From contig DYKO01000011.1 in the NCBI GenBank assembly GCA_020722565.1, positions 1 through 64,000 on the forward strand: 64,000 nucleotides of DNA, written 5' to 3'. This document shows positions 18,633 to 27,230 of the stretch, piece after piece. Within the stretch, counting starts at the first letter, position 1, and every line of letters begins with the position of its first letter. The notes beneath the pieces were generated by a model, which was not told the origin of the DNA, searched no databases, and saw nothing but the letters and a program-made list of their open reading frames with translations. This DNA is from Rikenella microfusus. Lineage in GTDB: Bacteria; Bacteroidota; Bacteroidia; Bacteroidales; Tenuifilaceae. Position numbers and translations under genes: made by a program.

Positions 18633-18667
18633 GGAGCGCTACCACGCATAGCGAAGTGTAGCGCTCC
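18633..18667. repeat. 10-bp perfect inverted repeat (hairpin)
   Basis: GGAGCGCTAC (18633-18642) and GTAGCGCTCC (18658-18667) form a perfect 10-bp stem with a 15-base loop, only 10 bases past the stop of the minus-strand gene at 18678. It could end that transcript, but the T-run expected on the minus strand is weak, so it may instead be an mRNA-stabilising hairpin or a dispersed repeat unit. The 18396-18677 gap holds nothing else recognisable. Confidence 0.6.
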
Positions 18668-18677
18668 GGGTGTGGTT

Positions 18678-19300
18678 TTAGGGCATACCGTTTCTCATCC
18701 AAAGAACTTTTTTTGAAATGGGATCAAACATGATGCTTAAAAACTCATCTGTGAATTCACCTGATGAAACTTTTAATGAGAAATTTACTGTTCTTCCATT
18801 GATTACCGCATCCTTGTAATTGGGGAATGCGGTGGCCAGTGCGTCGATGGGTTTGCCCACCTCTAGGATGGCCCCCTTAACGCTTAACTTAAATCTGGGG
18901 CCATCAATATTAAAAAAATCTAAATCCCCATTGGGTGATATTATAAAGTAGGCACCCGGGTAAATCCATTTTTTCCCCCATATCTCGTCCATCTCATAGT
19001 AGTAGTCAGAAATGTTCTCGGGTTCCCCGAATATGGTTGAGAGCCCATTTATTCCTATTCCTTTTTCCAAAAATTATACTGTTTGCCGTTTGGTCCAATA
19101 ATTATAACATCGGAGTAAAAAATTTTAAGGGATTTGTCGGGCTCTGAAGCTCGAACAGTAGGGTTGGCCTTACTGTAGCGGTGCTGGTTTGTGTACGATA
19201 TGCTTGGACTGTAATTGTTATGGCCAAAACGTACCTGGGTAAAGGCAGCAGCCAAAACCAGGCTGAAAGCTGTTAAGTTGATGGTTTTAATCATACTCAT
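18678..19300 (-). pseudogene. Small exported protein, split by a frameshift at a T5 run
   Basis: Two ORFs (19055-19300, 81 aa, and 18678-19070, 130 aa) are best read as one gene of about 205 residues. The first has a signal peptide (MIKTINLTAFSLVLAAAFTQ) and ends ...GPNGKQYNFWKKE-stop. The second has only a TTG start inside the overlap and no signal of its own. Adding one T to the minus-strand T5 run at 19069-19073 gives a seamless join (QYNFLEKGIGINGLSTIFGE). The C-terminal part is rich in aromatic and Gly-Asp residues; no family is recognised. It starts 2 bases after the M23-lipoprotein gene, so they form one operon. Decay, slippage or sequencing error are all possible. Confidence 0.6.
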
Positions 19301-19302
19301 GG

Positions 19303-20776
19303 CTAAAATGTTTTAGGTTGTGGTTTTTGATTGTTGCAGGGCGAGTAAATTTCCTCGCCGGTTTTATAGTCGAAAGCAGAGGGCAGGTACCTGTCGGGGT
19401 TGCACAGGGAATACTCCGTATAGGTGCTGCCGTTTCTACTCTCCACCCATTTATTGGTAGCGCTATCGGAGTATCTCACCTGTAGGTGCACGTGTGGCTT
19501 AGTACCATCATCATTTGCATTACCTGTTTTTCCGCTAAGCCCCAGCATGGTGGAGTGGAATACCCTATCGCCCACCTTTACGTTGACCGTGTTCAGGTGG
19601 GCAAAGCGCACTCTTATCTTTTGCCCGTTAACACTGTACTCCACCCACACATAGTTGTCGTAGCTTATACCATCGTAATAGTTGGAGGGAAGGTTGCCAA
19701 CCAGCGGGCTAACCACCACCCCATTATCCCATGGGGAGTACACCGGTGTGTTGGGCTCTGCATAAAGGTCAAGTCCATCATGGAATTTGGTGACCAATTT
19801 ACCGTTATTATCACGTTGCGTTCTTCTCCAGCCGTAGGTTCCCCCCCCCGTACCCCACTATTCTGGGTGGGGCAAATCTGCATGGTTACCAAAGGGCTAC
19901 CCGTGCAGGGTAGGGTTGGTTTTGATGGGTTGCTGGGGATGTTTGGGTTGTAGCCGCTGCCTCCACCTCCGCCAGTAGGGTAATCGCCCGGATTGGGAGT
20001 AACACCACCGCTACTGTTGCCACTACCGTCGCCACCGCCTGTTCCATCACCCGAATCGGTAGATGAGCAATCAACCTCGGTGTACAGGTAGGTACACTCA
20101 GATGTAACGGTTGAGGCAGAACCCGGACATGAGTACCAGTCAGTGATATCGCAATCTTCCTGCTGGTACTTTTGCGAACCCCAATTTTCTCTCTCTTTTT
20201 CAGAAAGGAAGGTGAACTGGGGCCTGTCAAGGCAAAGTATCTGCCCATCATGGGTATAGCGATATCCACGCTGAAAGCTTAGCTGCCAATCGTAAATCTG
20301 TATGGTACCGCAAAAGGGTTTTTTGTTGGGGGATTCTTCATCGTTGTTTACAGCCGTTGGGGTTACGATAACAAACTCTGCCACCATTTTCCCGTTACCG
20401 TTGCGGTACATCATAAGGTACGAAAGTTGCTCAAGCGGTATAAGTTTTTCCCCTTTTTCTCCAGGTTTACTAAAAAAGTTTTCTGAAAAGGATAGCCGGA
20501 TAACCGCAGCATGGCCTAGGGAAATGTTTCTTAAATAGGCCAATGACCAATCGGGTTGCTTGTAAATTCCCGCTAAGGGATGTTCCTCTTTTGTTGCATT
20601 TGAGCTAGGGCTGGAACTTTTGCTCATCTGGTTAAATTCATCAATACATTCCTGAATAAAGGTTTGGGGTTCAAATTCATATTCAAACCTATCATTCTGG
20701 CATGAATGAATAAACACTAAAGTAAAAAAAATCACTAGTTTTAGTAGTGGGGGGGATAAAATCTCATATTTTTCAT
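19303..20776 (-). pseudogene. Lipoprotein with C-terminal M23 peptidase domain, frameshifted at two homopolymers
   Basis: ORFs 19665-20735 and 19303-19797 are parts of one gene. The N-terminal part is lipoprotein-like (LVIFFTLVFIHSC), followed by a region of unknown fold and a Gly/Ser/Pro-rich linker. The second ORF carries an M23 (lysostaphin-type) endopeptidase domain: KFHDGLDLYAEPNTPVYSP, GNANDDGTKPHVHLQVRY with the HxH metal ligands. Between them, at the minus-strand G9 run (19841-19849), one more G or two fewer restores ...NSGVRGG-TYGWRRTQRDNNGK.... Upstream, the C7 run (20749-20755) likewise breaks the frame between ATG 20776 (MKNMRFYPP) and LLKLVIFF; only a GTG at 20735 remains. The intact product would cleave peptidoglycan or similar peptides at the envelope. 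Confidence 0.7.
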
Positions 20777-20845
20777 AGTTTTAATGGTTTAATCACCTAA
20801 TCTTTCGATTTTTGGTGCTTAACTCGGCTACTTTTAATTTTTAAA

Positions 20846-20905
20846 GGCCTGTGGGATGTCGGTTTTCGCTTTCACATCCCCGACACCCAAACCGGGTGGT
20901 TGGCC
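20846..20905. other. Compact intergenic structure: two hairpins inside a GGCC stem
   Basis: GGGATGT/ACATCCC (20853-20859 with 20874-20880) and CACCC/GGGTG (20884-20888 with 20894-20898) are two neighbouring hairpins, enclosed by GGCC (20846-20849) and GGCC (20902-20905). It lies between the 3' end of the ClC gene and the 5' end of the broken M23 lipoprotein gene. On the plus strand a T8 run follows some 15 bases later. Candidate structured leader, terminator or element end; no known RNA family recognised. The remainder of 20777-21048 is AT-rich with nothing else evident. Confidence 0.4.
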
Positions 20906-21048
20906 CGTTCTATGCAGTTACTTTTTTTTAACCTTCAATAATGAGTAATATAAAAAATTGCAATGCTGCAAAACAGCTATTCAAATTTATATAAAATTTT
21001 ATTTAAATGTGTTTAATCCTTTATGAAAAAAAATAATAAAATGCTATG

Positions 21049-22827
21049 CTACTCCTTTGAAAACTCCACCAATAGTTTACGGTAAACAGAGAATATCTTG
21101 GATTTTGAGACAAAGCCAATGTATTGGTCGCCATCAACAACAGGGAGGTTCCAGGCATTGGAGTACTCAAACTTTTTCATCACGTTTTCCATGTGGTCGT
21201 TAATGTTGATGGTCTCAGGGGGAAGATTCATCAGATCTTGCACCTTAAGCTTATCGTATTGTGATGCATCAAACATTACCGGTCTGATATTATCGAGTGA
21301 AACCACCCCAACAAATTTGTAGTCTTCGGTAACAACCGGAAAAATATTTCTTCGCGATTGACTAACCTTTTTCACCAAGCTGCCAAGGGTTTCGGTTGTA
21401 AAAACTGGAATAAAGTCTGTTTCAATAACCTTTTCAACATTAAGCAGGGTTAGAACTGCTTTATCCTTGTGATGAGTAATGAGTTCGCCTCGCTGGGCTA
21501 ATCTTTTTGTATAAACCGAGTAGGGTTCAAAATACATAATGGTGAGGAAAGCAATGGTTGAAGTTATCATTAAAGGGATGAATAGTGTGTATCCACCGGT
21601 AATTTCAGCTATAAGGAATATGGCCATAAGTGGTGCATGCATAATACCGGCCATTGTTCCGGCCATTCCCACCAGCGCAAAGTTACTCTCCGATACATTT
21701 ATAAAGTTAGCCAGATTAATGAGTTTTGCCAAAAGGTATCCGGCAGCACCGCCAATGAATAGCGAAGGGGCAAAAATTCCACCTACGCCTCCGGCTCCTG
21801 TTGTTACCGCAGTGGCCACTGCTTTCAGAAAAATCAAAAGGAGTAGCGATGCTATTAGTAGCCAGTAATTATTCTGAAAATCGTACAAAGGGCTGTTGTA
21901 AAAAATATAGCTGCTTCTGCCATCGAGCAGGGCCTGGAGCACATCATAGCCCTCACCGAATAAGGGGGGAAATATAAAAATTAGGACACCCAAAACGATT
22001 GAGCCCAATAACCATTTTTTATAAGGACTAGTGGTTAGCTTGAATATCTTTTCAATTCCCATTACTGTTCGGATAAAGTAAAGCGAAACAAATCCGCAGA
22101 ACAAGCCCAGCATAATAAACCAGGGGATGTTGTGAAGAGCAAAGGGTCTAATCACCTCGTATGAAAAAACCACATTGCTGCCCATCAGAAGGTAGCTAAC
22201 CGATGATGCTGTTACGGCAGATATTAACAAAGGCACAATGGAAGAAGTGGTAAGGTCGAGCATTAAAACCTCTAGGGTAAATACTATTCCTGCCAGAGGG
22301 GCTTTGAATATCGAAGCGATTGCCCCAGCAGCGCCGCATCCAATTAGTAGGACTCGTGTTTTATAGTCCATTCTGAAAAATCTACCCACATTTGAACCTA
22401 TTGCCGATCCGGTATAAACAATTGGTGCTTCGGCACCAACAGAACCACCAAAGCCAATGGTTAGGGCGCTTCCCAGAATTGAGCTGAACATGTTGTGGGG
22501 TTTAATATTTCCTCCTAAGCGTGAAATGGAGTACAAAACCTTACTTACCCCATGGCTCAGGTCATCCTTAATGAGGTAACGGGTAAAAAGCAGGGTGATT
22601 AAAATTCCAAGTGCAGGCAAGCCAAAGTAGATCAAACTTGTTGAATTCATTGGTACTATGCCGCCTATGCTACTCCTCACCCAGTGAAGCGTGTTTTTTA
22701 GCGCTACACCCGCAACTCCGCTGAAAAGACCAATGGCAAAGCTGAGTATTAAGGTGATTCTTCGCTCATCTAATCGCCGAAAAATTATCCAGAATCGGGT
22801 AAGGGTAGATTTTACTTTTGACCGCAT
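21049..22827 (-). CDS. ClC-family chloride channel/transporter with CBS pair
   Basis: A 592-residue membrane protein: a ClC domain of many helices (about 20-425) followed by two CBS domains (about 460-585). The ClC signatures are GSVGAEAPIVYTG, which keeps the gating/proton glutamate position of GxEGP, and GGVGGIFAPSLFIGGAAG, matching the GxFxPxL motif. The first selectivity motif is DLSHGVSK rather than GSGIP. The start is set at ATG 22827 (MRSKVKSTLTRFW); the ORF track adds 32 residues from a TTG. CBS domains usually bind adenine nucleotides and gate transport. Channel versus H+/Cl- antiporter cannot be decided by eye. It is divergent from the M16 peptidase pair. Confidence 0.93.
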   Translation of the reverse strand: MRSKVKSTLTRFWIIFRRLDERRITLILSFAIGLFSGVAGVALKNTLHWVRSSIGGIVPMNSTSLIYFGLPALGILITLLFTRYLIKDDLSHGVSKVLYSISRLGGNIKPHNMFSSILGSALTIGFGGSVGAEAPIVYTGSAIGSNVGRFFRMDYKTRVLLIGCGAAGAIASIFKAPLAGIVFTLEVLMLDLTTSSIVPLLISAVTASSVSYLLMGSNVVFSYEVIRPFALHNIPWFIMLGLFCGFVSLYFIRTVMGIEKIFKLTTSPYKKWLLGSIVLGVLIFIFPPLFGEGYDVLQALLDGRSSYIFYNSPLYDFQNNYWLLIASLLLLIFLKAVATAVTTGAGGVGGIFAPSLFIGGAAGYLLAKLINLANFINVSESNFALVGMAGTMAGIMHAPLMAIFLIAEITGGYTLFIPLMITSTIAFLTIMYFEPYSVYTKRLAQRGELITHHKDKAVLTLLNVEKVIETDFIPVFTTETLGSLVKKVSQSRRNIFPVVTEDYKFVGVVSLDNIRPVMFDASQYDKLKVQDLMNLPPETININDHMENVMKKFEYSNAWNLPVVDGDQYIGFVSKSKIFSVYRKLLVEFSKE

Positions 22828-22956
22828 TATCAAGCACTTTTTGAAATATCGATAAATTAGAATGATGTTTGATTTGTTAACTTTAAATGAATATGCTTGT
22901 CCAAAAATGTATTTCTTCAACAAAAATAGCTATAATTGAACTATAATTTATGGAAC

Positions 22957-24195
22957 ATGATTGAATTTACAAAATATAGACTCGATAACGGTTTGATTCT
23001 TTTAGTGCACAGCGATTACAGTACGCCCATTGTAGCATTCAACATACTGTATCGGGTGGGATCCCGAAACGAGAACCCCGAAAGAACAGGATTTGCCCAT
23101 CTATTTGAACATTTAATGTTTGGTGGTTCAGCTAATATCCCGGTTTTTGATGAACCCCTTGAAAGAGTCGGGGGTGAGAACAACGCCTTTACTTCAAACG
23201 ATATAACCAATTACTATATTACTCTACCTGCTGAGAATGTAGAGTTAGCTTTTTGGCTTGAAAGCGACAGGATGCTTAGCCTTGCTTTTTCCCAAAAAAG
23301 TTTAGATATTCAAAAAAGTGTGGTGCTGGAGGAGTTCAACCAACGCTACCTAAACCAACCCTATGGCGATGTTTGGCTGCATCTTCGGCCATTAGCCTAT
23401 AGGGTTCATCCCTATCGTTGGCCCACCATTGGGCAATCGCCGGAGCACATTAAAATAGCTACTCTTGATGAGGTGGAACGCTTCTTTTTTAGTCATTACG
23501 CACCAAACAATGCTATCCTAACCATTGCAGGTCCCGTTGTGCCAGATAAAATGATGGAGCTGGCCCAAAAGTGGTTTGGCCCAATTGAAATGCGTCAGCT
23601 AACGGAGTCAATTATTTTGCCTGAGCCCCCGCAAACTGAACCCCGAAAACTAACCCTTGAACGTCCGGTCCCCTTTAATGCCATTTACAAGGCCTACCAT
23701 ATGTTCAACCGAATGCATTCCGATTATGCTGCTACCGATTTACTCTCGGATCTGCTATCCAATGGTCGCTCATCGAGGCTCTACCAGCACATGGTTAAGG
23801 ATAAAAAACTGTTTAGCAATGTAAATGCCTATATCACTGGAGATGTTGATGAGGGACTTTTTGTTGTAACCGGCCAGCTATACGATTCGGTATCGTTTGC
23901 CGAAGCAGAGGAGGCTCTTATTTCCGAACTTGAAGACCTAAAATTCAATAGCATTGATGGTTACGAACTCGATAAGGTTAAAAATAAATTCGAGTCCAAT
24001 TTTATGTTTGAACAGGAAAGCGTGTTGAATAATGCCATGAATTTGGCATATTACGAATTTACTGGCGATTCCAATCTCTTAAACATGGAGCTACAGCGAT
24101 ACGCTCAGGTATCGACCAGCGATATTAACAGAGTGGCAGCAAAAGTCTTAGCTGAGCAGAACTGTTCAACCCTTTACTATAAAGCTCAAAAGTAA
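22957..24195 (+). CDS. M16 family zinc metallopeptidase, catalytic subunit
   Basis: A 412-residue pitrilysin/MPP-type peptidase. The inverted zinc motif HxxEH is present as H48-L-F-E51-H52 (AHLFEHLMFGG), with the downstream glutamate ligand in VVLEEFNQR (about 125). The C-terminal M16 half has the usual GRSSRLYQHMVKDKKL segment. No signal peptide is seen at ATG 22957 (chosen over TTG 22936), so it may act in the cytoplasm. The next gene, 4 bases downstream, is a second M16 protein without the zinc motif, which matches the active/inactive heterodimer plan of two-gene M16B peptidases. Confidence 0.93.
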   Translation: MIEFTKYRLDNGLILLVHSDYSTPIVAFNILYRVGSRNENPERTGFAHLFEHLMFGGSANIPVFDEPLERVGGENNAFTSNDITNYYITLPAENVELAFWLESDRMLSLAFSQKSLDIQKSVVLEEFNQRYLNQPYGDVWLHLRPLAYRVHPYRWPTIGQSPEHIKIATLDEVERFFFSHYAPNNAILTIAGPVVPDKMMELAQKWFGPIEMRQLTESIILPEPPQTEPRKLTLERPVPFNAIYKAYHMFNRMHSDYAATDLLSDLLSNGRSSRLYQHMVKDKKLFSNVNAYITGDVDEGLFVVTGQLYDSVSFAEAEEALISELEDLKFNSIDGYELDKVKNKFESNFMFEQESVLNNAMNLAYYEFTGDSNLLNMELQRYAQVSTSDINRVAAKVLAEQNCSTLYYKAQK

Positions 24196-24199
24196 AAAA

Positions 24200-25507
24200 A
24201 TGAACATTTTTTTAGATAGAACTATCCCCCCTAAAAGGGAAATCATAAAGGAGATCAAGATTCCCTCAACGGATGTTTTTGATTTGGCCAATGGTTTTAA
24301 GGTGATTGTTATAAATGCAGGAACCCAGGATCTGGTTAAGGTGGATGTGCTTTTCGAGGCCGGCACAAGGTATCAGCCACAGGCTCTGGTGGCCAATGCT
24401 GCCATTTCAATGCTCACCGAGGGAACGGCCACCCGTACTTCAAAACAGATTGCAGAGGAACTTGACTATTTTGGTAGTTTTGTAGAGTCCTCATTTAGTC
24501 GTGATTTTGCTTCAGTAACACTTTACACAATTGGTAAGCACTATTACCGTGCTTCCGATATACTTTCCGATATATTGATTAACCCATCGTATCCCCAACA
24601 TGAGCTGGAAATATTTTGCCAAAAGGGAAAGCAAATGCTGGAGGTGGAGCTCGAGAAGGTATCAACTCTGGCCCGACAGGCATTCTTTAGCGCCCTATTT
24701 GGGGCAAACCACCCCTATGGCTCTTTTGCTCTTCCCTCCCATTACGATTTACTGACCCGAAATATGGTTGTAACATTTCACCGGCAATACCATACAGCCC
24801 AAAACGGTTTAATTGTTTTGGCGGGCTCTTTAGATGATAGGAAAACTCAATATCTCCTTGATGCTCTTGAATCCAATACTTTTTTGAAATTGGAGGATCA
24901 AGATATTCCTTTCCCCAAATACTCTACAACTAAGCAAAGAGTTTTTACGTATAAAAAAGATGCAATACAATCATCCATCAGAGTGGGGAAGGTTTTTCCT
25001 AAGCGCAACCATCCCGATATGACGGGATTAATAGTATTGAATACCCTGCTGGGTGGTTACTTTGGATCGCGTTTAATGCGAAATATTAGAGAGGATAAGG
25101 GTTATACCTATGGCATTTCGTCGTATATTATGCCCATGGTTGAACATTCGGTCTGGTTGGTTACAACCGATGTGGGGAATGGGTTTGTAGAACCTACAAT
25201 AACCGAATTTTTTACAGAGGTCGAAAGATTGCAACATGAACCCGTGGATTCCGATGAACTTGATTTGGTAAGGGGATATATGATCGGTCAAATTCTTAGA
25301 ACCTTCGATGGGCCTTTAGCCATTTCCGATGCAATGGCAAGTTTGTTTCAGTACAATAATCTCGATAAAGAATATATCAATAACCTTGTTAAAACTATTA
25401 ATTCAATTACCCCAGAGGAAATTATGACACTGGCAAATAGATATTTAGGATTGGATGATATGGTGGTAAGTGTTGCTGGTTCAAGCTGCCCCAAGGGTTT
25501 TAATTAG
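24200..25507 (+). CDS. M16 family peptidase-like protein, zinc-site-less partner
   Basis: A 435-residue M16-fold protein. At the position of HxxEH it reads ANAAISMLTEGTATR, so no zinc ligands are present and it should be catalytically inert. The second half keeps the substrate-binding arginine/tyrosine region (GGYFGSRLMRNIREDKGYTYG) typical of the non-catalytic subunit. It starts 4 bases after the catalytic gene, and the two are expected to form one heterodimeric peptidase degrading unfolded peptides. Initiates at ATG 24200. Confidence 0.9.
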   Translation: MNIFLDRTIPPKREIIKEIKIPSTDVFDLANGFKVIVINAGTQDLVKVDVLFEAGTRYQPQALVANAAISMLTEGTATRTSKQIAEELDYFGSFVESSFSRDFASVTLYTIGKHYYRASDILSDILINPSYPQHELEIFCQKGKQMLEVELEKVSTLARQAFFSALFGANHPYGSFALPSHYDLLTRNMVVTFHRQYHTAQNGLIVLAGSLDDRKTQYLLDALESNTFLKLEDQDIPFPKYSTTKQRVFTYKKDAIQSSIRVGKVFPKRNHPDMTGLIVLNTLLGGYFGSRLMRNIREDKGYTYGISSYIMPMVEHSVWLVTTDVGNGFVEPTITEFFTEVERLQHEPVDSDELDLVRGYMIGQILRTFDGPLAISDAMASLFQYNNLDKEYINNLVKTINSITPEEIMTLANRYLGLDDMVVSVAGSSCPKGFN

Positions 25508-25593
25508 GGATATGCCTACCCCTAAAATTGGGTTAGATTGAAAATTTTATTTGAATCACATTGGCGAAAAATTTTTGTAAATACAAACCGCAG

Positions 25594-27207
25594 ATGAGAA
25601 GAAAACTGGAACTGCTTGCAGCTGCACTTTTGGTGTATATACCATGCATTCTGGCTCAGGTTAATCCAAAGCCTAACCCACCTACTTTGGATTATTTAAC
25701 CAACAATCTACCCAATGGAGATGTAACAATTTACTGGACTCCACCAAAACACGAACCACAAATTGCTGATCCTCTAGGGTATATAATTTATGTTCCCCGA
25801 AACGACCAAAACCCAGGCGGTGGCGATGGATGGGAACCTATCGATACCGTTGATCAAAATACTTTTCAATATACCCATATAGGTGCAAATGGAAATGGGC
25901 AACAAGTGTTTTATGCGGTGGCTTCTCTTGGAACCAGTGAACCTAGCAAGCTAACATCGTATCATTCGCCGGTATGGCTTACCACCCAGTACGATAGCTG
26001 CAATGCAGAGCTCAAAATTTCGTGGCAGGGCTATGAGGGCTGGAATATAAACGACACAATGCCATACCAAAATATTCGTTACCAATTATTTATGGGGAAT
26101 AGTGCTAATACTAGTACTTTCGTTCAAATCTGCGATACAGGGGCTTTTGGTGGTAACAGGTACACCGTAAAAAATGTTCAGGAAAACCACGATTACTACT
26201 TTTACATCAAGGCAACACGAATGGATACCGGATTTGTAAGCTATTCAAACCTTTACCTTATACATACCAAAATGGCAATTCGACCCGAATATGCTTACAT
26301 CGATTCAATTGTTGCAAGCGATAATGGCAATAGAATATATTATACCATTGATCCAAATACCGAAATAACCAATTTCCAACTCTGGCGCTGGGAGCAACCC
26401 GATACCACCCAAAGTATTTTTAGTGCCATTTTGGTAGAGCAATTTACCGTTCCATCAAAAAGCATGTCAATTGATACAAATAATACATGGGCTGCGCGAA
26501 CCCGAAAGTTTTATTATAAGGTGGATGCATACAACGGCTGCAACCAGGCGGTTATGGTTTCCAACTTAGCCAATACAATAATTCCCAGATTGAATCCCAA
26601 GAATAGGAAAGTTGAAATTGAATGGAACGATTTATATATAGATGTAATTCGTAAGCCCAATAGGCAAAATGATAACATTGAATATTCAATTTACCGAAGG
26701 GGATTTACTGTGAATGATGATATTTCTGGTCAAGGGAATTTAGAACAAATCACCAGCGGATTAACTGACACAAAGTTTACTGATGATTTATCCGCTTTTG
26801 AAGGGCAATCGCCACTCTATATAATTATTTTTAAGTACTTTGTTGAAGCTTATGAATTAAACCCTGATGGCGATACTGTTGTATTGAGCCGTTCAAGGGA
26901 GATATCAACCGAAATTCTCCCCGGAGTAACCATGCCAAGCGCAATAGCTCCCAACGATAACCGTAGCGGAAACAATCACCAGCGAAATATCTTTAAGCCG
27001 GTTATCAGTTTTGATGCAAGTTTTACACTAACTATCTACGACCGATGGGGAGGTGTGGTTTACCATGGAAATGAGGGGTGGGACGGAAGAAATAGCCGTG
27101 GAGAGTTCGTAAAGGAAGGGACATACATTTATCGTTTGGTAATCAGTACATCCAATGCGGGCGATATTATCCAAAACGGTAGCATTTCAGTGGTTTACCC
27201 AAGGTAA
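25594..27207 (+). CDS. Secreted protein with T9SS C-terminal (CHU_C) sorting domain
   Basis: About 537 residues with a signal peptide (MRRKLELLAAALLVYIPCILAQ; ATG 25594 preferred over TTG 25561). The middle is built of fibronectin type III-like beta repeats (for example NGDVTIYWTPPKHEPQI and ENHDYYFYIKATRMDTG). The C-terminal 85 residues form the gliding-motility-associated CHU_C domain (FTLTIYDRWGGVVYHGNEGWDG ... EGTYIYRL), the type B signal for export and surface attachment by the type IX secretion system. Presumed cell-surface adhesin or structural protein. It implies that the organism has a T9SS, although no such gene lies in this window. Confidence 0.88.
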   Translation: MRRKLELLAAALLVYIPCILAQVNPKPNPPTLDYLTNNLPNGDVTIYWTPPKHEPQIADPLGYIIYVPRNDQNPGGGDGWEPIDTVDQNTFQYTHIGANGNGQQVFYAVASLGTSEPSKLTSYHSPVWLTTQYDSCNAELKISWQGYEGWNINDTMPYQNIRYQLFMGNSANTSTFVQICDTGAFGGNRYTVKNVQENHDYYFYIKATRMDTGFVSYSNLYLIHTKMAIRPEYAYIDSIVASDNGNRIYYTIDPNTEITNFQLWRWEQPDTTQSIFSAILVEQFTVPSKSMSIDTNNTWAARTRKFYYKVDAYNGCNQAVMVSNLANTIIPRLNPKNRKVEIEWNDLYIDVIRKPNRQNDNIEYSIYRRGFTVNDDISGQGNLEQITSGLTDTKFTDDLSAFEGQSPLYIIIFKYFVEAYELNPDGDTVVLSRSREISTEILPGVTMPSAIAPNDNRSGNNHQRNIFKPVISFDASFTLTIYDRWGGVVYHGNEGWDGRNSRGEFVKEGTYIYRLVISTSNAGDIIQNGSISVVYPR

Positions 27208-27230
27208 TAGCAATATAGATTTTTACTGTT

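Noticed and set aside
19424-20538. Plus-strand ORFs (76, 155 and 78 aa) opposite the M23 cassette
   Set aside because: They are antisense shadows of the minus-strand coding frames, with no family resemblance or start signals.
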